NCBI GenBank assembly: GCA_949500635.1
Contig: CATAWQ010000017.1
Coordinates: 1-14,836, forward strand
From: an uncultured Mycoplasmatota bacterium
GTDB lineage: Bacteria > Bacillota_I > Bacilli_A > Mycoplasmatales > Mycoplasmoidaceae
DNA length: 14,836 bases
Direction: 5' to 3'
Below, piece after piece: positions 1 through 7,714 of this stretch. Within the stretch, counting starts at the first letter, position 1. Each line of letters opens with the position of its first letter. Below the pieces are notes generated by a model. The model worked only from the letters and a program-made list of their open reading frames with translations. It was not told where the DNA came from and searched no databases. The position numbers were made by a program, and so were the translations under genes.

Positions 1-1187
1 TTTCTAGCAAATTCAATAGTTGCAATTTGCATACCTAAACAAATACCCATGTAAGGAGTTTTACTTGTACGTGCATATTGAGCAGCTAAAATTTTACCTT
101 CAATACCTCTTATGCCAAAACCCCCAGGAATAAGAATACCATGATATGCATCAAACTTAATTTTTAAATTTTTTGAAGTCAACGTGTCAGAATTTACTCA
201 CCCTATTTTAACATTACGAGAATATTCATAACCAGCTAATTTTAATGATTCAACTAAAGATGCATAAGAATCATGTAATTCAATATATTTTCCAACAATA
301 GCAATTTTAACTTCATCCTTAATTGCTTTAATTCTATTTGTATATTTAACTCAATTATCAATATTAGCATTTGGACTAATTTTAATTCCAAAATACTTCA
401 TAATTGAATTATAAATTCCCTGGTTATATAACTCTACGGGTAAAAAATAAGTAGATTTTAAATTAGGTGAAACAAAAATATTTTTACTCGAAATATGACA
501 ACTAAGAGCAATCTTATCAATAATTGATTGGCCTACCATTTGTGTATACCTTAATATTAAGATTGAAGGTGTAATGCCTAAACTGCACAGCTCTTTAAAT
601 GAGTGCTGAGTAGGTTTAGTTTTAATTTCTTCACTTGTTTGGATGTAAATTAATGGAGCACATAGAATTGACATTACATTATCTTTCCCGTATTCGCTTG
701 TAAATTGACTCATAGCTTCCACAAACGGAATTGATTCTATGTCGCCTACTGTACCACCAATTTCAATTAGTAAAAAGTCTGGGTTTTCAGCTTCAATTAA
801 TTTATAAATTTTATTCTTAATATGATCAGTTACATGTGGGATAACTTGAACAGTTTTTCCTTCATATCCACCTGCACGCTCTTTGCTGATTATTTCGCTA
901 TATACACGTCCGGATGTCAATGTAGACATACGACTCATTTTTTTACCAGTAAATCTTTCATAATTACCTAAATCAAGATCAGTTTCTGCTCCATCATATG
1001 TAACAAACACTTCACCATGTTGGTAAGGAGAAAGAGTTCCCGGATCTACATTTAAATAAGGATCACATTTTAACATTGATACTTTATATTTCATTTCTGT
1101 AAGAATCCTACCAATACTTGATGAAATAATACCTTTTCCTAGCGAACTATAAACACCACCGAATATTAAAATAACTTTTGTATTCAT
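1..1187 (-). CDS. pyrG: CTP synthase, 5' part (runs off the left edge)
   Basis: CTP synthase makes CTP from UTP, ATP and glutamine in the cytoplasm. The window holds the first 395 codons of a protein that is usually about 535-545 residues. The N-terminal synthetase domain is clear: GGVYSSLGKG near the start (nucleotide-binding loop), the DPYLNVDPGTLSPYQHGEV segment, EIGGTVGDIES, and KTKPTQHSFKEL. The glutamine amidotransferase domain follows, with LIPGGFGIRG and the GICLGMQ nucleophile elbow; the catalytic Cys is about residue 383. One in-frame TGA near 349 reads as Trp at the junction of the two domains, so the gene is intact and not truncated there. I chose the ATG at 1187 because the family begins at this point (MNTKVILIFGG); the open frame extends 18 codons further upstream but that stretch is only hydrophobic read-through of the promoter region. 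It is divergent from lspA. Confidence 0.97.
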
Positions 1188-1212
1188 AAACTTTTTGACT
1201 GTAATGATTATT

Positions 1213-1218
1213 AGTATA
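1213..1218 (-). promoter_or_regulatory. Candidate -10 box for pyrG
   Basis: TATACT on the minus strand, 25 bases upstream of the pyrG ATG. I see no convincing -35 box, which is common in mycoplasmas. The assignment is by position and match only. Confidence 0.35.
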
Positions 1219-1226
1219 AAACTTAT

Positions 1227-1232
1227 TATAAT
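1227..1232 (+). promoter_or_regulatory. Candidate -10 box for lspA
   Basis: A perfect TATAAT on the plus strand, ending 16 bases before the ATG at 1249. It supports the 1249 start over the in-frame ATG at 1204, which lies upstream of the box. No clear -35 box is present at normal spacing. Confidence 0.45.
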
Positions 1233-1248
1233 TATTAGCATAAAAAAT

Positions 1249-1833
1249 ATGAAAAAGACTAAGAAATATCAAAAGAAAAAATTTAATAAATATTGATTTC
1301 AAACTTTTGATCTAAAAATAATTATTACAAAACTTATAATGTTTTCAATTGGAATTTTATTAGTAATCCCTGCTTCTATTGCTTTAAATTTGTGAGCACA
1401 AAAATCTCCAATAAATCGATTCGACAATTGGTTTATTTCAATTGAAATTAATGTTAATCAAGGTTTAGCATTTTCTTGATTAGAAAATAATACAATATTT
1501 GTTTACATAACTCAGGTAATCGTTGTATTCTGTGTATTAGTAATTTTATTATTCTTCTGCAAAAAATGATATTATGCTTTATTTTTATCATTAGTATTTT
1601 TAGGTGGATTATTTAATGTTATTGATCGTGCATGTGTTAAAAAAATTGTATGCTTAGGTGATAATTTAATAGAAAATGCTGTTGTTGATTACTTTAAATT
1701 TAATGCAATTAAGTTTCCTGCAATATTTAACCTTCCGGATGTTGGCATTTGCTTAGGTGTTGCATTATCAGTAATTGCTGGTTTAATTGAATTAATTACT
1801 TATCCTTTTAAAATTCTAAAAGTAAAAAAATAA
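1249..1833 (+). CDS. lspA: Lipoprotein signal peptidase (signal peptidase II)
   Basis: LspA is the membrane aspartic protease that removes the signal peptide from diacylglyceryl-modified prolipoproteins. The 194-residue product is seen only when four TGA codons are read as Trp. It has a basic N-terminus, four hydrophobic segments (about residues 26-50, 83-104, 109-122 and 165-183) and the family signature: N-x-G-x-A-F near 70-75, GGLFNVIDR with catalytic Asp 126, VVDY, then FPAIFNLPDVGI with catalytic Asp 164. Family members are usually 150-200 residues, so the length fits. The start at 1249 is preferred because a TATAAT lies just upstream of it; an in-frame ATG at 1204 would add 15 residues. 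No clear ribosome binding site is present. A likely local substrate is the BMP-family lipoprotein encoded at 10769-12223 (inference). Confidence 0.93.
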
Positions 1834-1891
1834 AAAAAGAAGATAATAAATTTTTATTAATTAACTTTCTGATTTGTAAAAAGATCTTAGA

Positions 1892-1911
1892 TTTTTATTC
1901 ATAAATAAAAA
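1892..1911 (+). terminator. AT-only hairpin between lspA and the pseudouridine synthase gene
   Basis: TTTTTATT (1892-1899) and AATAAAAA (1904-1911) are perfect inverted repeats around a 4-base loop. All pairs are A:T, so it would be weak, and no long T run follows. It may be a weak end for lspA transcripts or simple AT-rich background. Confidence 0.2.
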
Positions 1912-1925
1912 CAATAATTACAAAC

Positions 1926-1931
1926 TATAAT
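1926..1931 (+). promoter_or_regulatory. Candidate -10 box for the pseudouridine synthase-tsaB-rimI operon
   Basis: A perfect TATAAT ending 6 bases before the GTG start at 1938. A start of transcription 6-7 bases downstream would fall on or next to that GTG, so the mRNA would be leaderless. No clear -35 box. Confidence 0.45.
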
Positions 1932-1937
1932 TTTTAT

Positions 1938-2639
1938 GTGAATAAAATTTGTGTTAACTCAGATATTAATAAATTAATTGTCGTCTATGAAGATGATTCT
2001 ATTGTTGTTGTAAATAAACCAAAGAATATGTTAACTCATCATACAAAGTATGACACAAATAATACTGTTATAGATTATTTATTTGATAAGATTAATGTGA
2101 ATGAATTTGAAGATAAATCTCGTCCTGGGATAGTTCAAAGATTAGATAGAAATACTACTGGGTTGATGGTTGTAGCAAAAAACAAAAAATCATATGATTC
2201 ATTGATTGAACAAATATCCAATAATTCTTTAACCAAAAAATACTTAGCTATTGTTCATGGTAAATTCAGAAAAGATTTATTAATTATTAAATGTCCAATT
2301 ATCAGAAGTAAAAAAAACACAACAAAAATGGTGGTTAGTGATGATTCTAAAGCTAAGAATGCTATAACATCTGTAAAAGTATTAAAACAAGTTAACGAAT
2401 TATCTTTAATTGAATGTACTCTTTTAACTGGTAGAACTCACCAAATTAGGGCACACATGAATTTTATCCATCATAATATTCTTAATGATCCTTTATATGG
2501 TCATGAAGATGGATATGAAGGTTATGATCAATTTCTGCATTCACATCATTTATCGTTCTATCACCCTGTTACAAAAGAACTATTAGAATTCAAATCCATT
2601 CCTGATAATATATTCAATAAAGTTATTAAGTATGAATAA
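1938..2639 (+). CDS. RluA-family RNA pseudouridine synthase
   Basis: The 233-residue protein should isomerise specific uridines to pseudouridine in rRNA or tRNA. The catalytic-loop motif GIVQRLDRNTTGLMVVAKN contains the nucleophilic Asp at residue 70. VVNKPKNMLTHH lies before it, and the C-terminal signature GRTHQIRAHMNFIHHNILNDPLYG is present. There is no N-terminal S4 domain, so it is shorter than typical RluC/RluD proteins (about 300 residues) and closer to the short RluA type; the target site cannot be told from sequence. The start is a GTG: no ATG exists in frame between the upstream stop (1902-1904) and 1938. It is the first gene of an overlapping operon, sharing 8 bases with tsaB. Confidence 0.9.
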   Translation: MNKICVNSDINKLIVVYEDDSIVVVNKPKNMLTHHTKYDTNNTVIDYLFDKINVNEFEDKSRPGIVQRLDRNTTGLMVVAKNKKSYDSLIEQISNNSLTKKYLAIVHGKFRKDLLIIKCPIIRSKKNTTKMVVSDDSKAKNAITSVKVLKQVNELSLIECTLLTGRTHQIRAHMNFIHHNILNDPLYGHEDGYEGYDQFLHSHHLSFYHPVTKELLEFKSIPDNIFNKVIKYE

Positions 2640-3207
2640 AAAAGTAAATCTATTCATTGATACATCACAAAATAGATGTAATTTAGCTATTTTTAATAAT
2701 ACTATTATTAAAAAATCTTCGTGTTTAACTCATAACAACTTAACTAATATTGTAGTAAAAAGAATTGCAATATTGGTTAAAAATTATCAAATTAACAATA
2801 TCTATATTACTAACGGACCCGGTAGTTTCACTGGAGAAAGAGTATCATGTTTAATAGCTAAGAGTTGAAAAATTATTAAAAAGACTAATATTTATTTAAT
2901 AGATTCATTAACTTTTCAATTAAAAAATTTAAACGGAATCTCTGTTATTAATGCCAAATCAAATCGTAGCTATGTTTGTGTTTATAAAAATTCTAAATGT
3001 TTATTACAACCTACAATTGTATTTAATAAAGATCTGGAGCAAATTAAAACTAAATACAAAAATCTAAAAATTTATGAAGACTATAAAAACATTAATGTTT
3101 TTGATAATTTATTATCTTTATCAAATGTTTTTAAAAAAACAAATACTTTAAGCAAAATTACTCCTATGTATTTAAAGAAACCAATTTATGATCAGAAAAA
3201 TAGATAA
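2632..3207 (+). CDS. tsaB: tRNA threonylcarbamoyladenosine biosynthesis protein TsaB
   Basis: TsaB (YeaZ family) is an inactive relative of TsaD. It partners TsaD and TsaE in forming t6A at position 37 of tRNAs that read ANN codons. The 191-residue product has the actin-like N-terminus LFIDTSQNRCNLAIF and the family hallmark NGPGSFTGERVSCLIAKS at about residues 61-78. A TGA directly after this motif (2869) is Trp; reading it as stop would leave a false 78-residue fragment. The C-terminal half is divergent and lysine-rich, as in other mollicute versions, and the protein is shorter than the roughly 230 residues of E. coli TsaB. It overlaps the upstream gene by 8 bases and rimI by 20. The tsaB-rimI order is common in bacteria; tsaD and tsaE are not in this window. 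Confidence 0.9.
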
Positions 3208-3604
3208 AAATGATGTTGTTCAAATTTATGAAATAGAAAAAGAAAATTTCAAATATTCTACACAATATAGAAATATTGAAGATCTTTTGGACAATAAGAA
3301 TTATTTGATTATTGGTAACTTTATAGGAAATAAATTAATTTCATATATTATTGGAATAAATTTAAATCATGAATATGAATTGCTAAAAATTGCTACTCGA
3401 AATGATTATAAAAATAAAAATTTTGCTACAGATTTATTTCATCATGTAGCAAAAAATTTTAAAAAGGTATTTTTAGAAGTTAATAAAAAGAATTCAACTG
3501 CTATTAAATTCTATGAAAGCTTGGGTTTTTTCAAAATCGGTGAAAGAAAAAATTACTATGGGAATAATGAAGATGCGATCAATTTGGCATTTGAGCATCG
3601 TTAA
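3188..3604 (+). CDS. rimI: RimI-like GNAT N-acetyltransferase
   Basis: This 138-residue GNAT-fold protein resembles RimI, which acetylates the N-terminus of ribosomal protein S18 and in some bacteria other proteins. Visible features are MIRKIDKNDVVQIYEIEKENF at the start, a degenerate acetyl-CoA loop around residues 74-87 (ATRNDYKNKNFATDLF in place of the usual R/Q-x-x-G-x-G/A), and the strong C-terminal signature EVNKKNSTAIKFYESLGF followed by KIGERKNYY. Its start overlaps the end of tsaB by 20 bases, which supports translational coupling and the RimI identity. The last 101 bases of the frame lie antisense to the predicted 3' end of the exchanger gene. The weak acetyl-CoA loop leaves some doubt about exact activity. 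Confidence 0.85.
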   Translation: MIRKIDKNDVVQIYEIEKENFKYSTQYRNIEDLLDNKNYLIIGNFIGNKLISYIIGINLNHEYELLKIATRNDYKNKNFATDLFHHVAKNFKKVFLEVNKKNSTAIKFYESLGFFKIGERKNYYGNNEDAINLAFEHR

Positions 3605-4733
3605 GTAATGATAATGTAGATGCATCTTTTGTAGTCATTATATAAAAACCAATTATTAAATAAGTAACATACATTGCAATGTTAATTGATGAAACAAAAC
3701 CAATTGCAGTCCTTTTGTATTTGTTAAGTTTACAAAATAATAAATAGATAACAAATACTGCAGACATTAAAAGCGATCAAAAAATAATACTTGACTCATC
3801 TTTTTCTCAGAAATGAATTACTTGACTAGGATCTGAATTGTACATATATATAGTTCAACCAGGAATCTTAGTTGTAATTCCATCACAAATAGATAATGTA
3901 AAAATAGAGAATAGACAACTTCCAATAATTGTTTGGAATGAAGCACTATAATTTTTAATTTTACATAATCAAATAATTGAAATTAATTCAGGAATTGATG
4001 TTGGAATTCCAAGTAATAAAGAAGCACCAAATCCGTTGTTTTCTTCATCAAACCAAATAGCAACTAATTCTTCATCAATAAATGATAGTCCAACACTAAT
4101 ACCGATTAATGCAACTGATAATGTGCAGAAAATTATTACAGCAAATTTAAGATTGATTTTACTAAGTCAACGTGGTAGTGTTACAACATCACTATCTTGT
4201 TTAACTTTCTTTTCAATGAAAGTTGAATAAATAAACATTAAAACATAAATAATAAGGATAAATAATGACATTAAATTAAATCCATCATGTTTATCAATGC
4301 TTCCCTTATAAAATCCCTGAGCAGAAATATAGAATTGAACATCGTAAGGAAAAAATAATGCATAAGCTATTAAAAAATAACAAATAATCAATGAGTCAAT
4401 TGCAAGTATATTTGATAAAAAAACTTTCTTTTTATTAAAATTTTTAATAAATATTACACTAACGAGTGCTAACGAAAATAAAATAAATAAATTTCCACCC
4501 ATTAAATTACTAAAAATAGAACTATGATTTAAACCAACATCTAAACACGATAAGATGCTTGTTATAAATTCTGGAAATGAATTAATTGTTGAAAAAATTA
4601 TTCCTGACAAAAACGCAGCTGATAACCTAGTTTTCTTTTCTAAATAGTCAACTAAATAAGCTAAAGTGATTGATGAAAATATAATTGCACTAACTATTAA
4701 AATAAAACCTATTATTAATCCAACCTGTGTCAT
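3504..4733 (-). CDS. CaCA-superfamily cation (Na+/Ca2+-type) exchanger
   Basis: This 409-residue polytopic membrane protein has two homologous halves, as expected for the calcium/cation antiporter superfamily. The alpha-1 repeat (GIIFSTINSFPEFITSI, with Glu 55) and the alpha-2 repeat (GFGASLLLGIPTSIPELISI, with Glu 249) both carry the S-x-PE motif that forms the ion-binding site. I estimate 10-11 membrane spans. Several in-frame TGA codons (for example at 4167-4169, 3855-3857, 3807-3809 and 3777-3779) are Trp. The commonly expected stop would be TGA at 3579, but with TGA as Trp the frame continues to TAA at 3504, adding 25 residues antisense to rimI. The ion specificity cannot be read from the sequence. 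A TATAAT lies 21 bases upstream of the start, behind an A15 tract, so it probably has its own promoter separate from atpB. Confidence 0.82.
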
Positions 4734-4754
4734 ATTAGTTATTAATTTATATCA

Positions 4755-4760
4755 ATTATA
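4755..4760 (-). promoter_or_regulatory. Candidate -10 box for the exchanger gene
   Basis: A perfect TATAAT on the minus strand, 21 bases upstream of the ATG at 4733. The region where a -35 box should lie is next to or inside a 15-base homopolymer tract (4777-4791). Confidence 0.45.
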
Positions 4761-4776
4761 TTGATAAACGCATTGC

Positions 4777-4791
4777 AAAAAAAAAAAAAAA
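4777..4791. repeat. A15 homopolymer (T15 on the exchanger gene's strand)
   Basis: Fifteen consecutive A residues on the plus strand, 16 bases upstream of the TATAAT that probably drives the exchanger gene. It is the longest mononucleotide run in the window and sits where a -35 element would be. It lies in the 186-base gap between atpB and the exchanger gene; the rest of that gap is AT-rich with no other gene. Confidence 0.9.
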
Positions 4792-4810
4792 CATTTTTTA
4801 CTTATTTAAA

Positions 4811-4831
4811 AAGTAAATTTTAAAATTACTT
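4811..4831 (-). terminator. Weak hairpin downstream of atpB
   Basis: AAGTAAATTTT and AAAATTACTT form an imperfect AT-rich inverted repeat about 90 bases past the atpB stop. On the minus strand it is followed by a short T run. It could end atpI-atpB transcripts, but it has only two G:C pairs. Confidence 0.3.
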
Positions 4832-4919
4832 AATGATATAAAAAATCCATAGTTTTACTTCAAATTATTTAAGTAGAACATTTTTTCATTGATTTAAAAT
4901 AATCATTAATTATAAAAAG

Positions 4920-5723
4920 TTATTTTTTATCAACAATAATTACATTTGATTCAGTTTGTTCTACTGCTTCTTCACCCTTAGCAAGTGTTCAATAAACCAT
5001 TGTTAATAATGTGAACACCAATGCTTGGATACATCCACACAAAAGATCAAAATACAAATGAATCGGAGAGACTGTTAGTCCTGCTAGTAAATTAAACACT
5101 GCTAATGCTGGAACATTTTGAGAAATGTATCCCAAAAAATAAAATCACAAAGACACAACTAACCCACCAGCAAAAATATTACCTCATAAACGACAAGAAA
5201 TTGAAATTAATGGAGTAATGCATGAAATTACTTCTAATGGGTTAATCATTAAAGGAATTTTATTTCCTTTCTTATTTTTAATACCAAATGTAAATGATTT
5301 TAAATAAGATAGCTTTTGGTATTTAAAACCTACAACTTGAGTGCCAATTCAAGTTACTATACCCATTGATAATGTAACAGTTAAGGAACTTGTTGGATTT
5401 TCTAAACCTATAATTCCAATAATGTTTGACAAAAGAATATAAGACATTAAATATAGAAAACAAGGAGTAAATTTTTCAAATTTAGGTCCTAAAATTTCTA
5501 TAACTAAACTTCTTATGTATCCTACATATATATCAACCATTAACACAAATCCTTTTGGTGCCTGATTTATTTTATATTTTTTTTGTTTTACATAATAAAC
5601 AACCATGCAAGTAGCTAAAATTAACAATACTACAAAGATAGTAAAAAATTGTGGACGATTAAAAGCAAAAAACCTTCCTCCTATATTAAGATCTGAACTT
5701 CCTTCGTTAACTTCTCTTACCAT
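4920..5723 (-). CDS. atpB: F-type ATP synthase subunit a
   Basis: Subunit a forms the proton half-channels of the Fo sector and contacts the c-ring. The 267-residue product has five or more hydrophobic segments. The conserved region is ITPLISISCRLWGNIFAGGLV, whose Arg 178 matches the essential channel arginine (R210 of E. coli); the Trp next to it is encoded by TGA. Other family features are the YLMSYILLSNIIGI segment and the C-terminal ALVFTLLTMVYW. The start ATG at 5723 overlaps the end of the atpI-like gene by 17 bases. In most bacteria atpB is followed at once by atpE, F, H, A, G, D and C; here the next gene is a cation exchanger, so the rest of the ATPase must be encoded elsewhere or be lost. 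Confidence 0.93.
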
Positions 5724-6081
5724 CTTTATTGTTCTTTTTCCAATTTATTTTATTAGAATAAATTAGTATTATACGATTAATAATTATATATAAGAAACTT
5801 CCGCCTAATAATCAAAATATACTAGAAGACATAGTGTGTGAAGCAAATTTTAGTAATATTGCAGACACGATAATTGCAGTAAATTTTAACAAAATAATAC
5901 AACTCAATATTAACACACTTTTAGTTGGAGTAGTAGTTACATATTTGTTAGCATATGATGACAATAATTTAAAATGAACATATTCAAATGTAATTGATAA
6001 GATTAAACACAAACTAGCTCATCAAAAATAATTTAATTCTCATTCATTGTCATTAGCATTTATTCCAATCATAACTATCAT
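5707..6081 (-). CDS. atpI: AtpI-like small membrane protein upstream of atpB
   Basis: This hydrophobic protein (124 residues from the ATG at 6081) has three clear membrane spans: about residues 17-37, 56-79 and 87-110. A charged lysine-rich C-terminus (KIWKKNNKDGKRS) follows. Its sequence does not carry a motif I can recognise with certainty; the AtpI assignment rests on its place directly before atpB with a 17-base overlap, its size and its topology. AtpI proteins help assemble the c-ring or carry Mg2+. The start is uncertain. ATGs exist at 6081 and 6072, but the open frame continues upstream through a further hydrophobic stretch, with a TTG at 6105, that would give the usual four spans. Three in-frame TGA codons near the N-terminus read as Trp. 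Confidence 0.6.
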
Positions 6082-6099
6082 AATGATGAATATAAAAAT

Positions 6100-6122
6100 G
6101 TACAATATGAATAATATTGTAC
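6100..6122 (-). terminator. Hairpin between upp and the atpI-like gene
   Basis: GTACAATAT (6100-6108) and ATATTGTAC (6114-6122) are a perfect 9-base inverted repeat around a 5-base loop. On the minus strand it lies 24 bases past the upp stop and is followed by ATTTTTAT; on the plus strand it is followed by seven T residues. It fits a terminator or attenuator for upp, although the stem has only two G:C pairs. Its coordinates fall inside the upstream open part of the atpI frame. Confidence 0.5.
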
Positions 6123-6145
6123 TTTTTTTAATCTTTTTTCTACAT

Positions 6146-6766
6146 TTATTTTGTTCTAAAGATTCTGTCACCTGCATCTCCCAATCCCGGAACAATATAA
6201 CCTTGATTATTCAATTTCTTGTCTAGACATGCTGTATAAATCTCTATATCAGGATGGTTTTTTTCAACAATCTTCAATCCCTCAGGTGATGATAAAATAC
6301 AAACAAATTTAATTTGTTTTGGCTTATATGTTTTTAGCATTGTAATGGCCGCTGATGATGAATATCCAGTTGCTAGCATTGGATCAAGTAACAAAACAAT
6401 AGACCCTTTAATACAATCAGGCATCTTGTCATAATATTTAATTGGTTTTAAAGTTTTTTCATCACGATATAACCCGATAAAACCTACAGGAGCAGAAGGT
6501 AACATGTTTCTAAAACCATCTACCATTCCAAGTCCTGCTCTTAAAATAGGTACCAATACAACATCATCTTTTAATTCAAATCCTTCAGCTGTTGCTAATG
6601 GAGTTTTAATTTTGATTGTATTAACTTTTAAATCCTTAGTAACTTCAAAGGCCATAAATTGAGTTAATTCAACAAGATTACTCCTAAAATCTCTGGAACT
6701 TGTTTTCTTGTCTCTCATTACTGAAAGTTTAGCTTTAATTAATGGATGTTCAATTACTTTGTACAT
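6146..6766 (-). CDS. upp: Uracil phosphoribosyltransferase
   Basis: Upp converts uracil and PRPP to UMP, the key uracil salvage step. The 206-residue length is that of the family. It contains VVLVPILRAGLGMVDG (residues 69-84), the PRPP-binding loop LLLDPMLATGYSSSAA (about 125-140) and the C-terminal uracil-binding region NNQGYIVPGLGDAGDRIFRTK. The usual loop is DPMLATGGSA; here the second glycine is Tyr 135, a small departure in a very conserved site. The gene has no in-frame TGA. It starts 21 bases after the last ABC permease gene but has its own good promoter inside that gene's 3' end, so it is probably transcribed both with the importer and alone. It is followed by a hairpin and the atpI-like gene. 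Confidence 0.96.
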   Translation of the reverse strand: MYKVIEHPLIKAKLSVMRDKKTSSRDFRSNLVELTQFMAFEVTKDLKVNTIKIKTPLATAEGFELKDDVVLVPILRAGLGMVDGFRNMLPSAPVGFIGLYRDEKTLKPIKYYDKMPDCIKGSIVLLLDPMLATGYSSSAAITMLKTYKPKQIKFVCILSSPEGLKIVEKNHPDIEIYTACLDKKLNNQGYIVPGLGDAGDRIFRTK

Positions 6767-6777
6767 AATTTAAAAAT

Positions 6778-6807
6778 ATTATAATGTTTATCTTTCTGCT
6801 TTATCAA
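6778..6807 (-). promoter_or_regulatory. upp promoter
   Basis: TTGATA (6807-6802) and TATAAT (6783-6778) are separated by 18 bases on the minus strand. This is the only promoter in the window with good matches at both boxes. The -10 box ends 11 bases before the upp ATG, so the leader would be only a few bases long. The -35 box lies within the last codons of the permease gene. Confidence 0.6.
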
Positions 6808-7714
6808 ATGGAATACCCTCGTGTTTAGGTGGATGAATTCATCTAGAAAAACATATTAAGATAAATAATGTAATTACATATGGCAAACTAAATGACACTG
6901 CTCTTGGTACACCTAAATTAGTTAACACGCTGCTTGTAGATAAAGCAGTAAACATTGCAAAACATATTGATACCAAAGAAATTCATTCAATTTTCCAAGC
7001 TCCAGCAATCATTATTGCTAATGCTAAAAATCCATACCCTTGAGTATTTCCTGAAAATTGCTTAACATTGAACATAAACAACGCTCCGGCCAATCCAGCT
7101 AACATTGATGACAATAAAACACCAATCCATTGGTACTTAAATACATTAATTCCTTGTGAATCGACTGCATTCGGGTTTTCTCCGATAGCTTTATATCTTA
7201 ATCCTGTTTTTGTATAGTTCATTACAAAATAAATAACGATAGTAATAAAGATTACAATTAAGAACATAATAATCGATGATCCATATATCGAATTACCAAT
7301 ATATAAAAAATCATTAAAACCTGATTGTAATCTTGTAGATCCATTAAATAGTTTTGATCCTAATGGAGCATTTAGGAATGTGGCTAATGCAACACCAATT
7401 AAGTTAATCGCTGTACCCGAAATAATATGATTTGCTTTTAATTTAATAGTTGCAAATGCATGCATCAAACCACAAATAGTTGTAGAAATCATTGTCAAAA
7501 TAATTGGGATAAAAATCATTTGTGGTCCCACCGTATTCATTTTTAATACAGGTGAAGAATAAATGGCAAAAAATAATGCACCAAAACACATCATACCATC
7601 AATTCCAATATTTATGATACCAACCTTTTCTGCTAAATATCCACTTAATGCTCCAGCCAATAAGATAGCACCTAATAAAAAAGCATAGTTAGTAATAATA
7701 CCAATATCAGCCAT
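6788..7714 (-). CDS. ABC transporter permease, nucleoside/BMP type (second permease)
   Basis: This is a 308-residue inner-membrane permease of the family that pairs with BMP-type binding proteins (BPD_transp_2, related to sugar permeases such as RbsC). It has about eight to ten hydrophobic segments. Recognisable landmarks are the N-terminal GYLAEKVGIINIGIDGMMCFGA, HAFATIKLKANHIISGTAINLIGVAL in the middle, and the cytoplasmic loop LRYKAIGENPNAVDSQGINV, which is the ATPase-coupling region. In-frame TGA codons at 6983-6985 and near the C-terminus are Trp. The ATG shares one base with the stop of the preceding permease (TAATG), and a good ribosome binding site precedes it, showing translational coupling. 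It is the last gene of the importer operon and is followed by upp. Confidence 0.92.

Noticed and set aside
1188..1241. N-terminal extension of CTP synthase to 1241 with a hydrophobic leader.
   Set aside because: CTP synthase is cytosolic and starts at the conserved MNTKVILIFGG; the extension would cross the promoter region.
1204..1248. Alternative lspA start at the in-frame ATG 1204.
   Set aside because: It lies upstream of the best -10 box and 16 bases from the pyrG start, and adds only an AT-driven Ile-rich stretch.
4036..4230. Plus-strand open frame of 64 codons inside the exchanger gene.
   Set aside because: It lies antisense to the alpha-2 region of a well-supported gene, is rich in Ser/Asn/Thr, and has no start signal or family resemblance.
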